A stretch of DNA of 64,000 nt from Faecalibacterium sp. I4-3-84 (GCF_023347255.1 NZ_CP094466.1:806001-870000); one strand, 5' to 3'; positions 8,367 to 16,323 are shown, counted from the first letter of the stretch. The notes: a model not told the origin generated them from the letters alone. Program-made: numbers and translations.

Positions 8367-8414
8367 CCAGCCGGACGAAGGCTTGCAACCGCCTCGTCCG
8401 GCTGGTTTTATTTT
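8367..8414 (+). terminator. Terminator of the mini-ORF transcript
   Basis: Perfect 12-bp stem CCAGCCGGACGA / TCGTCCGGCTGG followed by TTTTATTTT. Confidence 0.85.
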
Positions 8415-8502
8415 GTGCTTTTTCAACCAACAGTTGATGCCCGATTTGTGCAAATTTTACGCTGCGCGGTTGAATACCGTCCTTTGTTTTTGCACTTTTC
8501 TG

Positions 8503-8511
8503 TGGTATACT
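8503..8511 (+). promoter_or_regulatory. Extended -10 promoter of the small membrane protein operon
   Basis: TGG-TATACT, 26 nt before the start codon; only a weak -35 (TTTGTT, 17 nt upstream). Confidence 0.5.
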
Positions 8512-8537
8512 GTGGAAAAAGATGGGAGGTGCATTTC

Positions 8538-8855
8538 ATGGAGTCGTTCATTTCGTTTTCTACTCTGTTCAACCTCGTGCTGACCGTTATCTGGTTCATC
8601 TCCGGCATTCGGGATCTTCAAGGCAAAGACCCGTTCCTCGATCTGCCGTTCAACCAGTATCACCGCGACCCGGAATACCGCGCCTTCTGGCAGAAAAAGA
8701 ACGGCGTATTTTACATACTCAACAGCATCGCCTTTCTGATCTTAGCCTTCACACCTGTTACATCGCTGATCTACCGTATCCTCTTCGGCATTGCCATCGT
8801 GGGGGACCTTCTTTATCTTGTCGCCTACGAAAGCTGGAACCATAGTGCGGATTGA
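8538..8855 (+). CDS. Small membrane protein, first of a paralogous pair
   Basis: 105 residues. The ATG at 8538 was chosen for the GGGAGG site in front. Three hydrophobic helices: LFNLVLTVIWFISG, then GVFYILNSIAFLILAF, then ILFGIAIVGDLLYLVA. A GIRDL motif follows the first helix, then a charged loop with HRDPEYRAFWQKKN. The next gene encodes a protein of the same size with the same helix order and GIRDL motif, so the pair probably arose by duplication. Function unknown; the three-gene operon is all small membrane proteins. Confidence 0.65.
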   Translation: MESFISFSTLFNLVLTVIWFISGIRDLQGKDPFLDLPFNQYHRDPEYRAFWQKKNGVFYILNSIAFLILAFTPVTSLIYRILFGIAIVGDLLYLVAYESWNHSAD

Positions 8856-8874
8856 CAGCCGGAAAGGGGCCACC

Positions 8875-9186
8875 ATGAATTTGAATCTTTCGGATTGGGA
8901 CTGGCTGAATGCTGGGCTGGGCGTATTGTTTTTATACCGCGGCATTCGGGACCTGTACAATGGCACCGGCACCGGCTGGAGCAGCGAGGACGAAAAGCAG
9001 CACTTCCACAGATCCTTCGGCATCCTGTCGATCCTTTGCGGTGCACTCTATCTGGTCAACATTTTTCTGCCAAAGGTCGAGCCGCTGCACTCCATTTTGA
9101 TGGTGGCAGCGCTCGTGTTATGCGCTGCCCTGCTGATCTCGTATCTGTGCTATGCCCTGAGTAGGAGCGACAAAACCAAAAAGTGA
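8875..9186 (+). CDS. Small membrane protein, second of a paralogous pair
   Basis: 103 residues from the ATG at 8875 (AAAGGGG site). Helices near LNAGLGVLFLYRG, FGILSILCGALYLVNIF and SILMVAALVLCAALLISYL, with the same GIRDL motif after helix 1 as the upstream protein and a charged loop after it. Ends in a lysine-rich tail (SDKTKK). Cotranscribed with 8538-8855 (19-nt gap). Function unknown. Confidence 0.65.
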   Translation: MNLNLSDWDWLNAGLGVLFLYRGIRDLYNGTGTGWSSEDEKQHFHRSFGILSILCGALYLVNIFLPKVEPLHSILMVAALVLCAALLISYLCYALSRSDKTKK

Positions 9187-9195
9187 GGGATTGCT

Positions 9196-9417
9196 ATGGA
9201 AGTCACCTGTGCGATCTTAACCGCACTTTTCGGCATCGGGTTCGGCATTTTTATGGCGCTGCATCCGGAAGATGCCATTGCCCTGCGCTCCCGCAGGCGG
9301 TACACGCAGGTACCTGAGCCCACGGAAGAGTACATCAAATTGACCCGGCTGGAGGGCATCGTAGTTTCGGTGCTCTGTGCCGTGCTTCTGGTGGTGCTGC
9401 TGTTCGCACCAAAATAA
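9196..9417 (+). CDS. Small two-helix membrane protein, DUF6199-like
   Basis: 73 residues; ATG 9 nt after the previous stop, GAGGG site. Helix 1 (CAILTALFGIGFGIFMAL) is followed by a basic loop (RSRRRY), the pattern EPTEEYIKLTRLEG, then helix 2 (VVSVLCAVLLVVLLFA). The W/R-rich loop and E-P-T/S-E-x-Y pattern resemble DUF6199, of unknown function; the family call is tentative. Confidence 0.55.
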   Translation: MEVTCAILTALFGIGFGIFMALHPEDAIALRSRRRYTQVPEPTEEYIKLTRLEGIVVSVLCAVLLVVLLFAPK

Positions 9418-9434
9418 GACTTTACCGTTTCCTC

Positions 9435-9463
9435 TTGCGGATTTTTTCTCACCCTGTTACAAT
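9435..9463 (+). promoter_or_regulatory. Promoter of the Dabb gene
   Basis: TTGCGG (9435-9440), 17-nt spacer, TACAAT (9458-9463), with a TG one base before the -10. Confidence 0.6.
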
Positions 9464-9490
9464 GAGAAAAAACGCAGGAGGTATTTTATT

Positions 9491-9793
9491 ATGGTCAAGC
9501 ATGTGATCCTGTGGCAGCTGAAGGATGAACTGTCCGATGCCGAAAAAGCCGCCGTCAAGGCAGGCATCAAGGAGGGGCTGGAAGGTCTGGCTGGCAAAAT
9601 TCCGGGCCTTGTGGAAGTGCATGTCAACATCAACGGTCTCCCCTCTTCCACCGCCGACCTGATGCTGGACACCACCTTTGAAAGCGCCGAGGCCCTCAAG
9701 GGCTACTCCGTCCATCCCGCCCATGTGGCTGTGGCCGACGGCAAGGTGCGGCCCTACACCAAGGCACGGTTCTGTCTGGATTACGAGATTTAA
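9491..9793 (+). CDS. Dabb (stress-responsive A/B barrel) domain protein
   Basis: 100 residues from the ATG at 9491 (AGGAGG site). The whole protein is one dimeric alpha-beta barrel: MVKHVILWQLKDE at the start, a helix LSDAEKAAVKAGIKEGLEGL, then IPGLVEVHVNIN, DLMLDTTFESAEALKGYSVHPAHVAVADGKVRPY. These are the Dabb family landmarks (N-terminal KHVVLW, the central 'F.s.eal..Y..hP.H'). Members are small cytoplasmic proteins, some of them cyclases or decarboxylases, most uncharacterised. Single-gene unit with its own promoter. Confidence 0.85.
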   Translation: MVKHVILWQLKDELSDAEKAAVKAGIKEGLEGLAGKIPGLVEVHVNINGLPSSTADLMLDTTFESAEALKGYSVHPAHVAVADGKVRPYTKARFCLDYEI

Positions 9794-9795
9794 TG

Positions 9796-9824
9796 TTGAC
9801 AAACCCACCATTTTTGCGTATTAT
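9796..9824 (+). promoter_or_regulatory. Promoter of the metG T-box leader
   Basis: Perfect TTGACA (9796-9801), 17-nt spacer, TATTAT (9819-9824). Confidence 0.8.
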
Positions 9825-9829
9825 AGACA

Positions 9830-10112
9830 TAACAATGTAAATTGGCTGTGAAGAGAAGAGTACGCACCGTCTGCGCCTGACAGAAAGCCCGAAGGATGGA
9901 ACCGGGCAGGCCGCGCGATGCCGAAGATGGTCTCGGAGCTGCGCAGGTGAAAATTGAGCCTGCGACGGGTGCGCCCGTTACCGCGCTGCGCCGTGCTTTT
10001 TTGCCCGGCAAAAGGCTGTGCCCGCAAGGGTGCGGCGAAGCAAGGTGGTACCACGAAAGTTTCAGGCTCTCGTCCTTGTCCGGCTCAGTCCGGCAGGATG
10101 AGGGCTTTTTTC
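9830..10112 (+). promoter_or_regulatory. T-box riboswitch, probably Met-sensing
   Basis: The conserved T-box AAGGTGGTACCACG is at 10042-10055, followed by an intrinsic terminator (CTCGTCCT...AGGATGAGGGC then six T, about 10067-10112). Stem I is closed by CTGCGC/GCGCAG; the AG-bulge and distal loop lie near CAGAAAGCCCG / CCGGGC (about 9880-9906). AUG triplets at 9918-9920 and 9927-9929 sit on the 3' side where the specifier is expected; the first is my choice, tentatively. Uncharged tRNA-Met would allow readthrough into metG. Confidence 0.9.
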
Positions 10113-10149
10113 GTCCCCCGCCAAATCAGGAAAGGAAGAGTATCAACCT

Positions 10150-12147
10150 ATGAGTGAACACAAGACATTCTACATCACCACTCCCATCTACTACCCCAGC
10201 GACAAACTGCACATCGGCCACAGCTATACCACTGTCGCCTGCGACGCACTGGCACGCTTCAAGCGGATGCAGGGCTATGACGTCATGTTCCTGACCGGCA
10301 CCGATGAGCACGGCCAGAAGATCCAGGACAAGGCTGCCGATGCCGGTGTGACCCCCAAGGAGTATGTGGACAAGATCGTAGCCACCGTCAAGGATCTGTG
10401 GAAGCTGCTGGACGTCAGCTACGACCGCTTCATCCGCACCACCGACGACTACCACATGGAGTCCTGCCAGAAAATTTTCACCAAGCTGTATGAGCAGGGC
10501 GACATCTACAAGGGCGAGTACATCGGTCACTACTGCAAGCCCTGCGAGAGCTTCTGGACCGACAGCCAGCTGGTGGACGGCAAGTGCCCCGACTGCGGCC
10601 GCGAAGTGTACGACGCACACGAGGAAGCCTACTTCTTCAAGACCAGCAAGTATGCCGACCGCCTGCTGAAGCTCTACGAGGAGAACCCCCAGTTCATCCA
10701 GCCCGAGAGCCGCAAGAACGAGATGATCGCCTTCATCAAGCAGGGCCTGCAGGACACCTGCGTGTCCCGCACCTCTGTGAAGTGGGGCATCCCCGTACCC
10801 TTCGACCCCAAGCACACCATGTATGTGTGGGTGGATGCCCTGAGCAACTATATCTCCGCGCTGGGCTACGGCAACGAAAAATATCACGACTACGACAAGT
10901 TCTGGCCTGCCGACCTGCACATGGTGGGCAAGGAGATCCTGCGTTTCCACACCATTCTGTGGCCCGCCATGCTGATGGCTCTGGATCTGCCCCTGCCCAA
11001 ACGGGTGTTCGGCCACGGCTGGCTGCTGATGAACGGCGGCAAGATGTCCAAGTCCGTGGGCAATGTGGTGGACCCTGTGATCCTGTGCGACCGCTACGGC
11101 GTGGATGCCATCCGCTACTTCCTGCTGCGTGAGATTCCCTTCGGCAACGATGGCATGTTCACCAACGAAGCCCTGATCAACCGCATCAACAGCGATCTTG
11201 CAAACGACCTGGGCAACCTGCTCAGCCGCACCGTCGCCATGTGCGAGAAGTACTTCGGCGGCACCGTGCACAATGTGGCCGGTACCGAGGCCATCGACAC
11301 CGAGCTGGAGACCATGGTCAACGAGCTGACCGCCAAGGTCACGGCCGACATGGACAGCCTGACCATCCCGCAGGCCCTGATGGAGATCTTTGCGGTCATC
11401 CAGCGCGCCAACAAGTACATCGACGAGACCGCTCCCTGGGCACTGGCAAAAGACGAGGCCAACAAGGCCCGTCTGGAGAGCGTGCTGTACCACCTGTGCG
11501 AGGCACTGCGCGTGTGCGGCATCCTGCTGAACGCATACCTGCCCACCACCGCACCCAAGATGATGGAACAGCTGGGTCTGGACGCATCTGCTCTGTACCT
11601 GACCAAGACCACCTACGGCGCACAGGAGACCTACACCGTGCACAAGGGCGAGGCACTGTTCCCCCGCATCGATGTGGCAAAGGAAATTGCCCACCTGAAG
11701 GAAGAGGACGAGAAGCGCAAGGCCGCTGCCGAAGCTGCCAACAAGGCCAAGGCTGAAGCTGAGAAGAAGGTTGCCGCCCCCGCCGAGGAGAGCACCGTGG
11801 ACTTTACCCACGAGGAAGAGATCGACTTTGACACCTTCTGCAAGGTGGAACTGCGCGTGGCCGAAGTGCGCGCCTGCGAGAACCTGAAGGAAAGCAAGAA
11901 GCTGCTGCACCTGACCGTGTTTGACGGCGAGCGGGAGCGCTGCATCCTTTCCGGCATTGCAAAGTGGTTCAAGCCGGAAGACCTGATCGGTAAGAAGATC
12001 GGCATTGTGTGCAATCTGGCACCTCGCCCCATGATGAAGGGCAAGTATGTCAGCGAGGGCATGATCTTTGCTGCTGATACCGCCGATGGCGGCTGCTCCA
12101 TCGCTTTCTACGGCGACGACACCCCCGTGGGCAGCCGCATCCACTGA
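10150..12147 (+). CDS. metG: Methionyl-tRNA synthetase
   Basis: 665 residues, class I synthetase charging tRNA-Met. HIGH motif HIGH at 21-24, KMSKS at 298-302, and a zinc knuckle with Cys 129, 132, 146 and 149. After the anticodon-binding domain comes an Ala/Lys/Glu-rich linker (about 520-560) and the C-terminal EMAP/Trbp-like tRNA-binding domain, beginning near EEIDFDTFCKVELRVAEV, which makes the enzyme a dimer in many Firmicutes. Expression is controlled by the T-box directly upstream. First gene of a metG-eamA-tatD operon. Confidence 0.97.
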   Translation: MSEHKTFYITTPIYYPSDKLHIGHSYTTVACDALARFKRMQGYDVMFLTGTDEHGQKIQDKAADAGVTPKEYVDKIVATVKDLWKLLDVSYDRFIRTTDDYHMESCQKIFTKLYEQGDIYKGEYIGHYCKPCESFWTDSQLVDGKCPDCGREVYDAHEEAYFFKTSKYADRLLKLYEENPQFIQPESRKNEMIAFIKQGLQDTCVSRTSVKWGIPVPFDPKHTMYVWVDALSNYISALGYGNEKYHDYDKFWPADLHMVGKEILRFHTILWPAMLMALDLPLPKRVFGHGWLLMNGGKMSKSVGNVVDPVILCDRYGVDAIRYFLLREIPFGNDGMFTNEALINRINSDLANDLGNLLSRTVAMCEKYFGGTVHNVAGTEAIDTELETMVNELTAKVTADMDSLTIPQALMEIFAVIQRANKYIDETAPWALAKDEANKARLESVLYHLCEALRVCGILLNAYLPTTAPKMMEQLGLDASALYLTKTTYGAQETYTVHKGEALFPRIDVAKEIAHLKEEDEKRKAAAEAANKAKAEAEKKVAAPAEESTVDFTHEEEIDFDTFCKVELRVAEVRACENLKESKKLLHLTVFDGERERCILSGIAKWFKPEDLIGKKIGIVCNLAPRPMMKGKYVSEGMIFAADTADGGCSIAFYGDDTPVGSRIH

Positions 12148-12150
12148 GCC

Positions 12151-13110
12151 ATGGAAACTGTAAAGCTTTCCCGTGCCGAAAGGCTGGATAAAATTTTCGG
12201 CACGCCGGTGTTTGCCGTGCTGCTGGCCATTTTCTGCAATGTACTGTGGGGTTCGGCGTTCCCGTTCATCAAGCTGGGCTACCGGCTGTTCGCCATTGAT
12301 TCCAGCAGCACCGCGTCCATTTTCTGCTTTGCCGGTGTGCGGTTCATGCTGGGCAGCTTTCTGGTGCTTCTGGGCAGTGTGCTGCTGCAAAGCCGCCTGC
12401 CCAAGTTCCCCCGCGGCAAAGTGGCAGCGGAGTGCTGTGCTCTGGGCCTGTGGCAGACCACGACCCAGTACGCATTCTATTACATCGCTGTTGCCATGCT
12501 CACAGGTGCCTTTGGCGGCATCCTGAACAGCACCCAGAGCTTTCTGGGCGTGATCTTTGCCCACTTCATCTATGGCAATGCCGACCGCATGACCCCTGCC
12601 AAAACGCTGGGCTGCGCCGTTGGCTTTGCGGGCGTGCTCATCGGCACGCTGGGCAACCACGGCAGCGGAAGCGGCTGGGGCGTGTTCTGCATGATGGCCG
12701 CTACCATCATCTTTACCCTGTCCGGCCCGTGGAACAAATCCGTGACCAAAAAAGCAGACAGCTTTGCCGTCTGCTTCATCAACCTGTTCGTGGGCGGTCT
12801 GGCACTGTTCGTGCTGGGCACTGTGCTGGGCGGCAGCCTCCATGTGCAGAGCGCACTGGCGGTGGTGGTCATGCTGTATCTGGCCTTCATCTGCGGGGCA
12901 GGCTATGTGCTGTGGGCCCTGCTGATGAAGAACAACCCGGTCAGCCGCATTGCCATCTTTGGCTTCGTGAACCCGGTGGTCAACGTGCTGCTGAGCGCCG
13001 TGCTCAACGGCGAGCCCCTGTTCCGCTGGCAGTATCTGGCGGCGCTGGTGTTCGTGTGTGTGGGCATCTGGCTGGTGAACAAGGCCCCCGCCAAAAAGGA
13101 GGGCAAATGA
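12151..13110 (+). CDS. EamA/DMT-family transporter
   Basis: 319 residues with about ten hydrophobic helices in two EamA repeats, for example FAVLLAIFCNVLWGSAFPFI at the start of repeat 1, with the family's N-cap 'WG.afp.ik'. Drug/metabolite transporters export amino acids and other metabolites; substrate unknown. The ATG follows the metG stop by only 3 nt and lacks a strong ribosome site, suggesting translation coupled to metG. Overlaps tatD by 4 nt. The T-box context hints at, but does not prove, an amino-acid link. Confidence 0.8.
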   Translation: METVKLSRAERLDKIFGTPVFAVLLAIFCNVLWGSAFPFIKLGYRLFAIDSSSTASIFCFAGVRFMLGSFLVLLGSVLLQSRLPKFPRGKVAAECCALGLWQTTTQYAFYYIAVAMLTGAFGGILNSTQSFLGVIFAHFIYGNADRMTPAKTLGCAVGFAGVLIGTLGNHGSGSGWGVFCMMAATIIFTLSGPWNKSVTKKADSFAVCFINLFVGGLALFVLGTVLGGSLHVQSALAVVVMLYLAFICGAGYVLWALLMKNNPVSRIAIFGFVNPVVNVLLSAVLNGEPLFRWQYLAALVFVCVGIWLVNKAPAKKEGK

Positions 13111-13922
13111 CCGGCCCCATTTTTGACACCCACGCGCACTACAGCGCCCGCGCCTTTGACGCCGACCGCTATCCCCTACTGGACAGCCTGCCCGGTAAAG
13201 GCGTGGTGGGCGTGTGTGAACAGGCCACCCACTCCGGGGATGCACCCCGGGTGCTGGAGCTGGCGCACCGCTACCCGTGGGTGGTGGCAGCTGTTGGCAT
13301 CCACCCGGAAAGCCTGCTGCCCGCTGCCGACTGCGGTGAGGAAGGCCCGGCTCCTACGGTCTCGGTGTACGGCGGGGACTGGGCCGCAGAGATGCGCGCT
13401 CTGGCCCCGTATTACGAGGACCCCAAGGTGGTAGCTGTGGGTGAGTGCGGGCTGGACTACCACTGGCCTGTGCCCAAGGATGCCCAGCTGGCCATGTTTG
13501 AGGCGCACATCCAGCTGGCGCTGGAACTGGACAAGCCCATCATCGTGCACGACCGCAACGCCCACGCCGACGTTTACGCCCTGCTGAAAAAATACCAGCC
13601 CAAGGGCATCGTCCACTGCTATTCCGGCAGTGCCGATGACGCGGTGTGGCTGGCAAAGCAGGGACTGTTCATTGGTTTTGGCGGGGCGTGCACCTTCAAG
13701 GGTGCCAAGCGGGCGGCAAAAGCTATCAGCGCCCTGCCGCTGGAAAACATCGTGCTGGAGACCGACTGCCCCTATATGGCACCGGAGCCGGTGCGCGGCA
13801 CCCGCTGTGACAGCTCCCTCATCCGCTATGTGGGCGAGTATATCGCCCAGCTGCGGGGCATCTCTGCCGAAGAGGTGTTCCGCACCACAGCCGAAAATGC
13901 CCGCCGGGTATACGGGCTGTGA
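13107..13922 (+). CDS. tatD: TatD family metal-dependent hydrolase / DNase
   Basis: 271 residues; ATG overlaps the previous stop (ATGA) and has a GGAGGG site. Metal ligands of the TIM-barrel amidohydrolase fold are visible: FDTHAHY (His 9 and 11), the bridging glutamate in VGECGLDYH, IIVHDRNA, IVHCYSG and LETDCPYMAP. TatD enzymes are 3'-5' exonucleases and D-tyrosyl- or other hydrolases acting in the cytoplasm. In Firmicutes tatD (yabD) is typically next to metG, and only the transporter intervenes here. Confidence 0.92.
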   Translation: MTGPIFDTHAHYSARAFDADRYPLLDSLPGKGVVGVCEQATHSGDAPRVLELAHRYPWVVAAVGIHPESLLPAADCGEEGPAPTVSVYGGDWAAEMRALAPYYEDPKVVAVGECGLDYHWPVPKDAQLAMFEAHIQLALELDKPIIVHDRNAHADVYALLKKYQPKGIVHCYSGSADDAVWLAKQGLFIGFGGACTFKGAKRAAKAISALPLENIVLETDCPYMAPEPVRGTRCDSSLIRYVGEYIAQLRGISAEEVFRTTAENARRVYGL

Positions 13923-14010
13923 TCCGTTTTTCGCAAGTTGCACAGGTTTTTCTCTGTGCTTCTGTATAAATCAACAATCAAAATCCAAACTGTTATAAGG
14001 AGAACCTACC

Positions 14011-14244
14011 ATGAAAGCACGTATTCCTAAGCACCGCGAGTTCATCATCAACTTCCCCGACAGCATCGACCAGAACAAGGCCAACGAAGGCTGGGCAAAG
14101 CTGCAGCAGATCGTTGAGGACTACAAGAAGGCCCACAACGGCGCTTCCGTCTACGCTCCCACCTTCATCGAGGACTGCGAGGCCGAGGTGAAGAAGCTGC
14201 AGGAAGAGTACGGCTTCGAGTACACGGTCGAATACGTTCAGTAA
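14011..14244 (+). CDS. Small conserved-looking hypothetical protein
   Basis: 77 residues, not recognised. ATG at 14011 with a strong AAGGAG site 8 nt upstream. The protein is soluble and charged (MKARIPKHREFIINFPDS, then a helix WAKLQQIVEDYKKAH and a second CEAEVKKLQEEYG) and ends in YTVEYVQ. Its clean ribosome site, codon use and following terminator support a real, probably well expressed gene. It stands alone after tatD. Confidence 0.7.
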   Translation: MKARIPKHREFIINFPDSIDQNKANEGWAKLQQIVEDYKKAHNGASVYAPTFIEDCEAEVKKLQEEYGFEYTVEYVQ

Positions 14245-14256
14245 TTTCTGATATTC

Positions 14257-14291
14257 AAAATCCCCTCTGTGCATCTGCGCAGGGGGGATTT
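14257..14291 (+). terminator. Terminator of the 77-residue gene
   Basis: Stem AAATCCCC-CTG / CAG-GGGGATTT. Followed by a few T only. Confidence 0.6.
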
Positions 14292-14334
14292 GCTGTTTCA
14301 GGGGCCATTTTTCCTGCGGTGTGCTCCCGCAAAA

Positions 14335-14370
14335 ATACAGCCCCGGCAGACTGCATGGTCTGTCGGGGCT
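14335..14370 (-). terminator. Terminator of the ABC transporter operon
   Basis: 13-bp stem AGCCCCGGCAGAC / GTCTGTCGGGGCT (one mismatch), followed on the minus strand by GTATTTTT. Confidence 0.75.
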
Positions 14371-14387
14371 GTGCTTCCCTGTCCGGG

Positions 14388-15206
14388 TCACTTTTCCACT
14401 TTACTCAGCAGGATGCGGTCGTTATCCAGATTCTTGCCGGCATTCTCGCGGAACTTTTCAAGCAGGCCGTCCACGGTCATCCGGCTGCGTTCCTCGCCCT
14501 TCACGTCAAAGACGATGCGGCCGGAATCCATCATCAGGGTGCGGTTGCCCAGCTCCAATGCCTGATGCATGTTGTGGGTGACCATCAGGCAGGTGATCTT
14601 CTTTTCGGCCACGATGCTCTTGGTCAGCTCCAGCACCTTTTCGGCGGTGGCGGGGTCCAGCGCTGCGGTGTGCTCGTCCAGCAGCAGCAGCTTGGGGGTG
14701 ACCAGCGTTGCCATGAGCAGGGTCAGCGCCTGCCGCTGACCGCCGGAAAGCAGTCCCACCGGCTGCTTCATCCGGTCCTCAAGGCCCATATCCAGCAGCG
14801 CCAGCTTTTCGCGGAACACTTCCTTGTCCTTGCGGGAGATGCGGGAGAAGATGGCGTGGGGCGCGGTGCCGGCACGCAGATAGGCCAGTGCAAGGTTTTC
14901 CTCAATGGTCATGTTGGGTGCCGTGCCCTTGAGCGGGTCCTGAAACAGGTGGCCGATGACCTTGCTGCGCTGGTGCTCCGGCTCAAAGGTGATATCCTGT
15001 CCGCCCAGCAGGATGCTGCCCTCGTCGGCGATGAAGCCGCCGGTGATGGCGTTAAACAGGGTGGATTTGCCCGCGCCGTTGGATCCAACGATGGTGGCAA
15101 AGTCCCCTGCTTCCATGTGCAGGCTGACACCGTTCAGGGCCACTTTTTCATTGACCGTGCCGGGGTTGAAAGTCTTGTGCAGATCGTTCAGCTGAAGCAT
15201 TTCCAT
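14388..15206 (-). CDS. ABC transporter ATP-binding protein, TrpZ type
   Basis: 272 residues. Walker A GSNGAGKST at 41-49, signature LSGGQRQAL, Walker B LLLLDEHTAALDP, and H-loop VTHNMHQAL. It belongs to the COG1101 ATPases that pair with COG4120 permeases and COG2984 binding proteins; this family (TrpXYZ in streptococci) is predicted to import aromatic amino acids. GGAGG precedes the ATG, which lies 2 nt after the permease stop. Last gene of the T-box-controlled operon. Confidence 0.88.
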   Translation of the reverse strand: MEMLQLNDLHKTFNPGTVNEKVALNGVSLHMEAGDFATIVGSNGAGKSTLFNAITGGFIADEGSILLGGQDITFEPEHQRSKVIGHLFQDPLKGTAPNMTIEENLALAYLRAGTAPHAIFSRISRKDKEVFREKLALLDMGLEDRMKQPVGLLSGGQRQALTLLMATLVTPKLLLLDEHTAALDPATAEKVLELTKSIVAEKKITCLMVTHNMHQALELGNRTLMMDSGRIVFDVKGEERSRMTVDGLLEKFRENAGKNLDNDRILLSKVEK

Positions 15207-15207
15207 C

Positions 15208-16152
15208 TTACTTTCCCTCCTTGCCGGTAGTCACGCGGCGGCGGCAGGCCCCATGCTTGCGCTGCTCAAAGGCGATTTTTTCCTTGATGGCCGGCATCGA
15301 AATGGCGATGGCCACGATGATGGCGGACACCAGCTTCATGGCGGCGGCAGGCACATTGAAGCGCAGGGCCACAGCCACGATAAAACGGTACAGGCAGCTG
15401 CCGAACACCACGCCGATGATCCGGCGCAGCATAGTGCGCTTACCAAGCAGAGTCTCGCCGATGATGAGGGAAGCCAGTGCGATGGTCACCATGCCGGTGC
15501 CCACATTGATATCGCAGCTCTTCTGATACTGTGCCAGCAGGCCGCCGGAGAGGGCGCACAATGCGCCGGAAACGCACAGGCCCACCGTGATGGTGAAAGC
15601 CGGGTTGATGCTGGAAGCGCGCACCATGGCGGCATTATCGCCGGTGGCGCGGATGGACAGGCCCAGACGGGTGCCGAGGAAGCCCAGCATCGCCGCGCCT
15701 GCAAGCACGATGATGACCAGCGCGATGGCCAGCTTATACCAGCCGCCAAGGAAGCTCAGCGGGCCTTTTGCCAGCGAGAAAACAGTGTCGGTCTTGACCA
15801 GCGACATGGTAGAGGAAAAGCCCATCACGGCCAGATTGATGGTGTAAAGGCCGGTGTTGACGATGATGCCTGCCATGATGCTCTCCACGCCAAGGCGGGT
15901 CTGCAGAAAAGCCGTAACAAAGCCGGAGCACACACCTGCCGCCATGGCTGCGAACAGGGCCAGAATGGGGTGGCCGGTCAGTGCTACCTGACAGGCCACG
16001 GCGCAGCCCAGCGTGAAGCAGCCGTCAGTGGAAAGGTCTGCGATGTTCAGGATGGAATAGCTCAGGAACAGTGCCAGCGCCACCAGGGCATAGATACAGC
16101 CCAGTTCCAGCGCCGTCTGTAGGACGTTGAGCGAAAAGATACTCGCCAGCAT
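15208..16152 (-). CDS. ABC transporter permease, TrpY type
   Basis: 314 residues with about nine membrane helices; the first is ALELGCIYALVALALFLSYSI. Sequence blocks such as LGVESIMAGIIVNTG and LGLSIRATGDNAAMVRASSI match the branched-chain/COG4120 permease family. It would form the membrane pore with the ATPase at 14388. The C-terminus is basic. A GGAG site precedes the ATG at 16152. It is separated from the binding-protein gene by 178 nt that hold two repeat elements. Confidence 0.85.
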   Translation of the reverse strand: MLASIFSLNVLQTALELGCIYALVALALFLSYSILNIADLSTDGCFTLGCAVACQVALTGHPILALFAAMAAGVCSGFVTAFLQTRLGVESIMAGIIVNTGLYTINLAVMGFSSTMSLVKTDTVFSLAKGPLSFLGGWYKLAIALVIIVLAGAAMLGFLGTRLGLSIRATGDNAAMVRASSINPAFTITVGLCVSGALCALSGGLLAQYQKSCDINVGTGMVTIALASLIIGETLLGKRTMLRRIIGVVFGSCLYRFIVAVALRFNVPAAAMKLVSAIIVAIAISMPAIKEKIAFEQRKHGACRRRVTTGKEGK

Positions 16153-16181
16153 GTGTGTGCTCCTTTTATGTTTTTTTGAAT

Positions 16182-16226
16182 GGACGATTTGAAATGGCGT
16201 CTGCGGACGCTCCGGTATGCCATTTT
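16182..16226. repeat. Short palindromic repeat, copy 1
   Basis: GGACGATTTGAAATGGC (16182-16198) and, downstream, GCCATTTT in inverse orientation, with a GC-rich GCGTC/GACGC core. The 17-nt left part is identical to 63324-63340. Confidence 0.5.
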
Positions 16227-16264
16227 CACGGGAGGGTTTTATAAACAGAACCTTTCCTCAGAAC

Positions 16265-16323
16265 TGCCAAAAGCTCCCCCTTTCGGGGGAGCTGGCAAAA
16301 CCGTCAGGTTTTGACTGAGAGGG
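16265..16323. repeat. Palindromic repeat, half copy (GACTGAGAGGG end)
   Basis: TGCCAAAAGCTCCCCC / GGGGGAGCTGGCA followed by TTTTGACTGAGAGGG; the right half of the element seen complete at 22093 and 35345. The strong AGCTCCCCC hairpin lies between the binding-protein and permease genes and could protect the upstream mRNA or reduce readthrough. Confidence 0.6.

Larger units (their letters stand above)
7774..8414 (+). ncRNA. 640-nt transcript with mini-ORFs and hairpins, no normal gene
   Basis: The stretch is bounded by a strong promoter and a strong intrinsic terminator, but holds no open frame longer than about 35 codons with a usable start. The 5' half folds into several stems: GACC/GGTC (7844-7854), CCCG-ACAG/CTGT-CGGG (7864-7890), GGCTCA/TGAGCC (7913-7966) enclosing ACGGG/CCCGT, and CGACA/TGTCG (7995-8007). 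The 3' half contains a series of two- to sixteen-codon frames, most with an AGGAG-type site at the ideal 8-9 nt from an ATG. It could be a large structured non-coding RNA (size class of OLE, GOLLD or ROOL), a peptide-coding mini-operon, or both. I do not recognise it. Confidence 0.55.

Noticed and set aside
7774-8414. Idea that the mini-ORF region is a decayed gene or prophage remnant
   Set aside because: No frame-shifted segments resembling a known protein were found, and the intact promoter, terminator and precise ribosome-site spacing argue against simple decay. Kept as a finding instead.
7774-8414. tmRNA, RNase P RNA or 6S RNA in the same region
   Set aside because: The conserved tmRNA ends, the tag frame and the RNase P core motifs were not seen. 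A large ornate RNA class remains open.
10126-13245. Open frame of more than 1000 codons on the minus strand
   Set aside because: Antisense shadow of metG, the DMT transporter and tatD; its translation is repetitive and resembles no protein.
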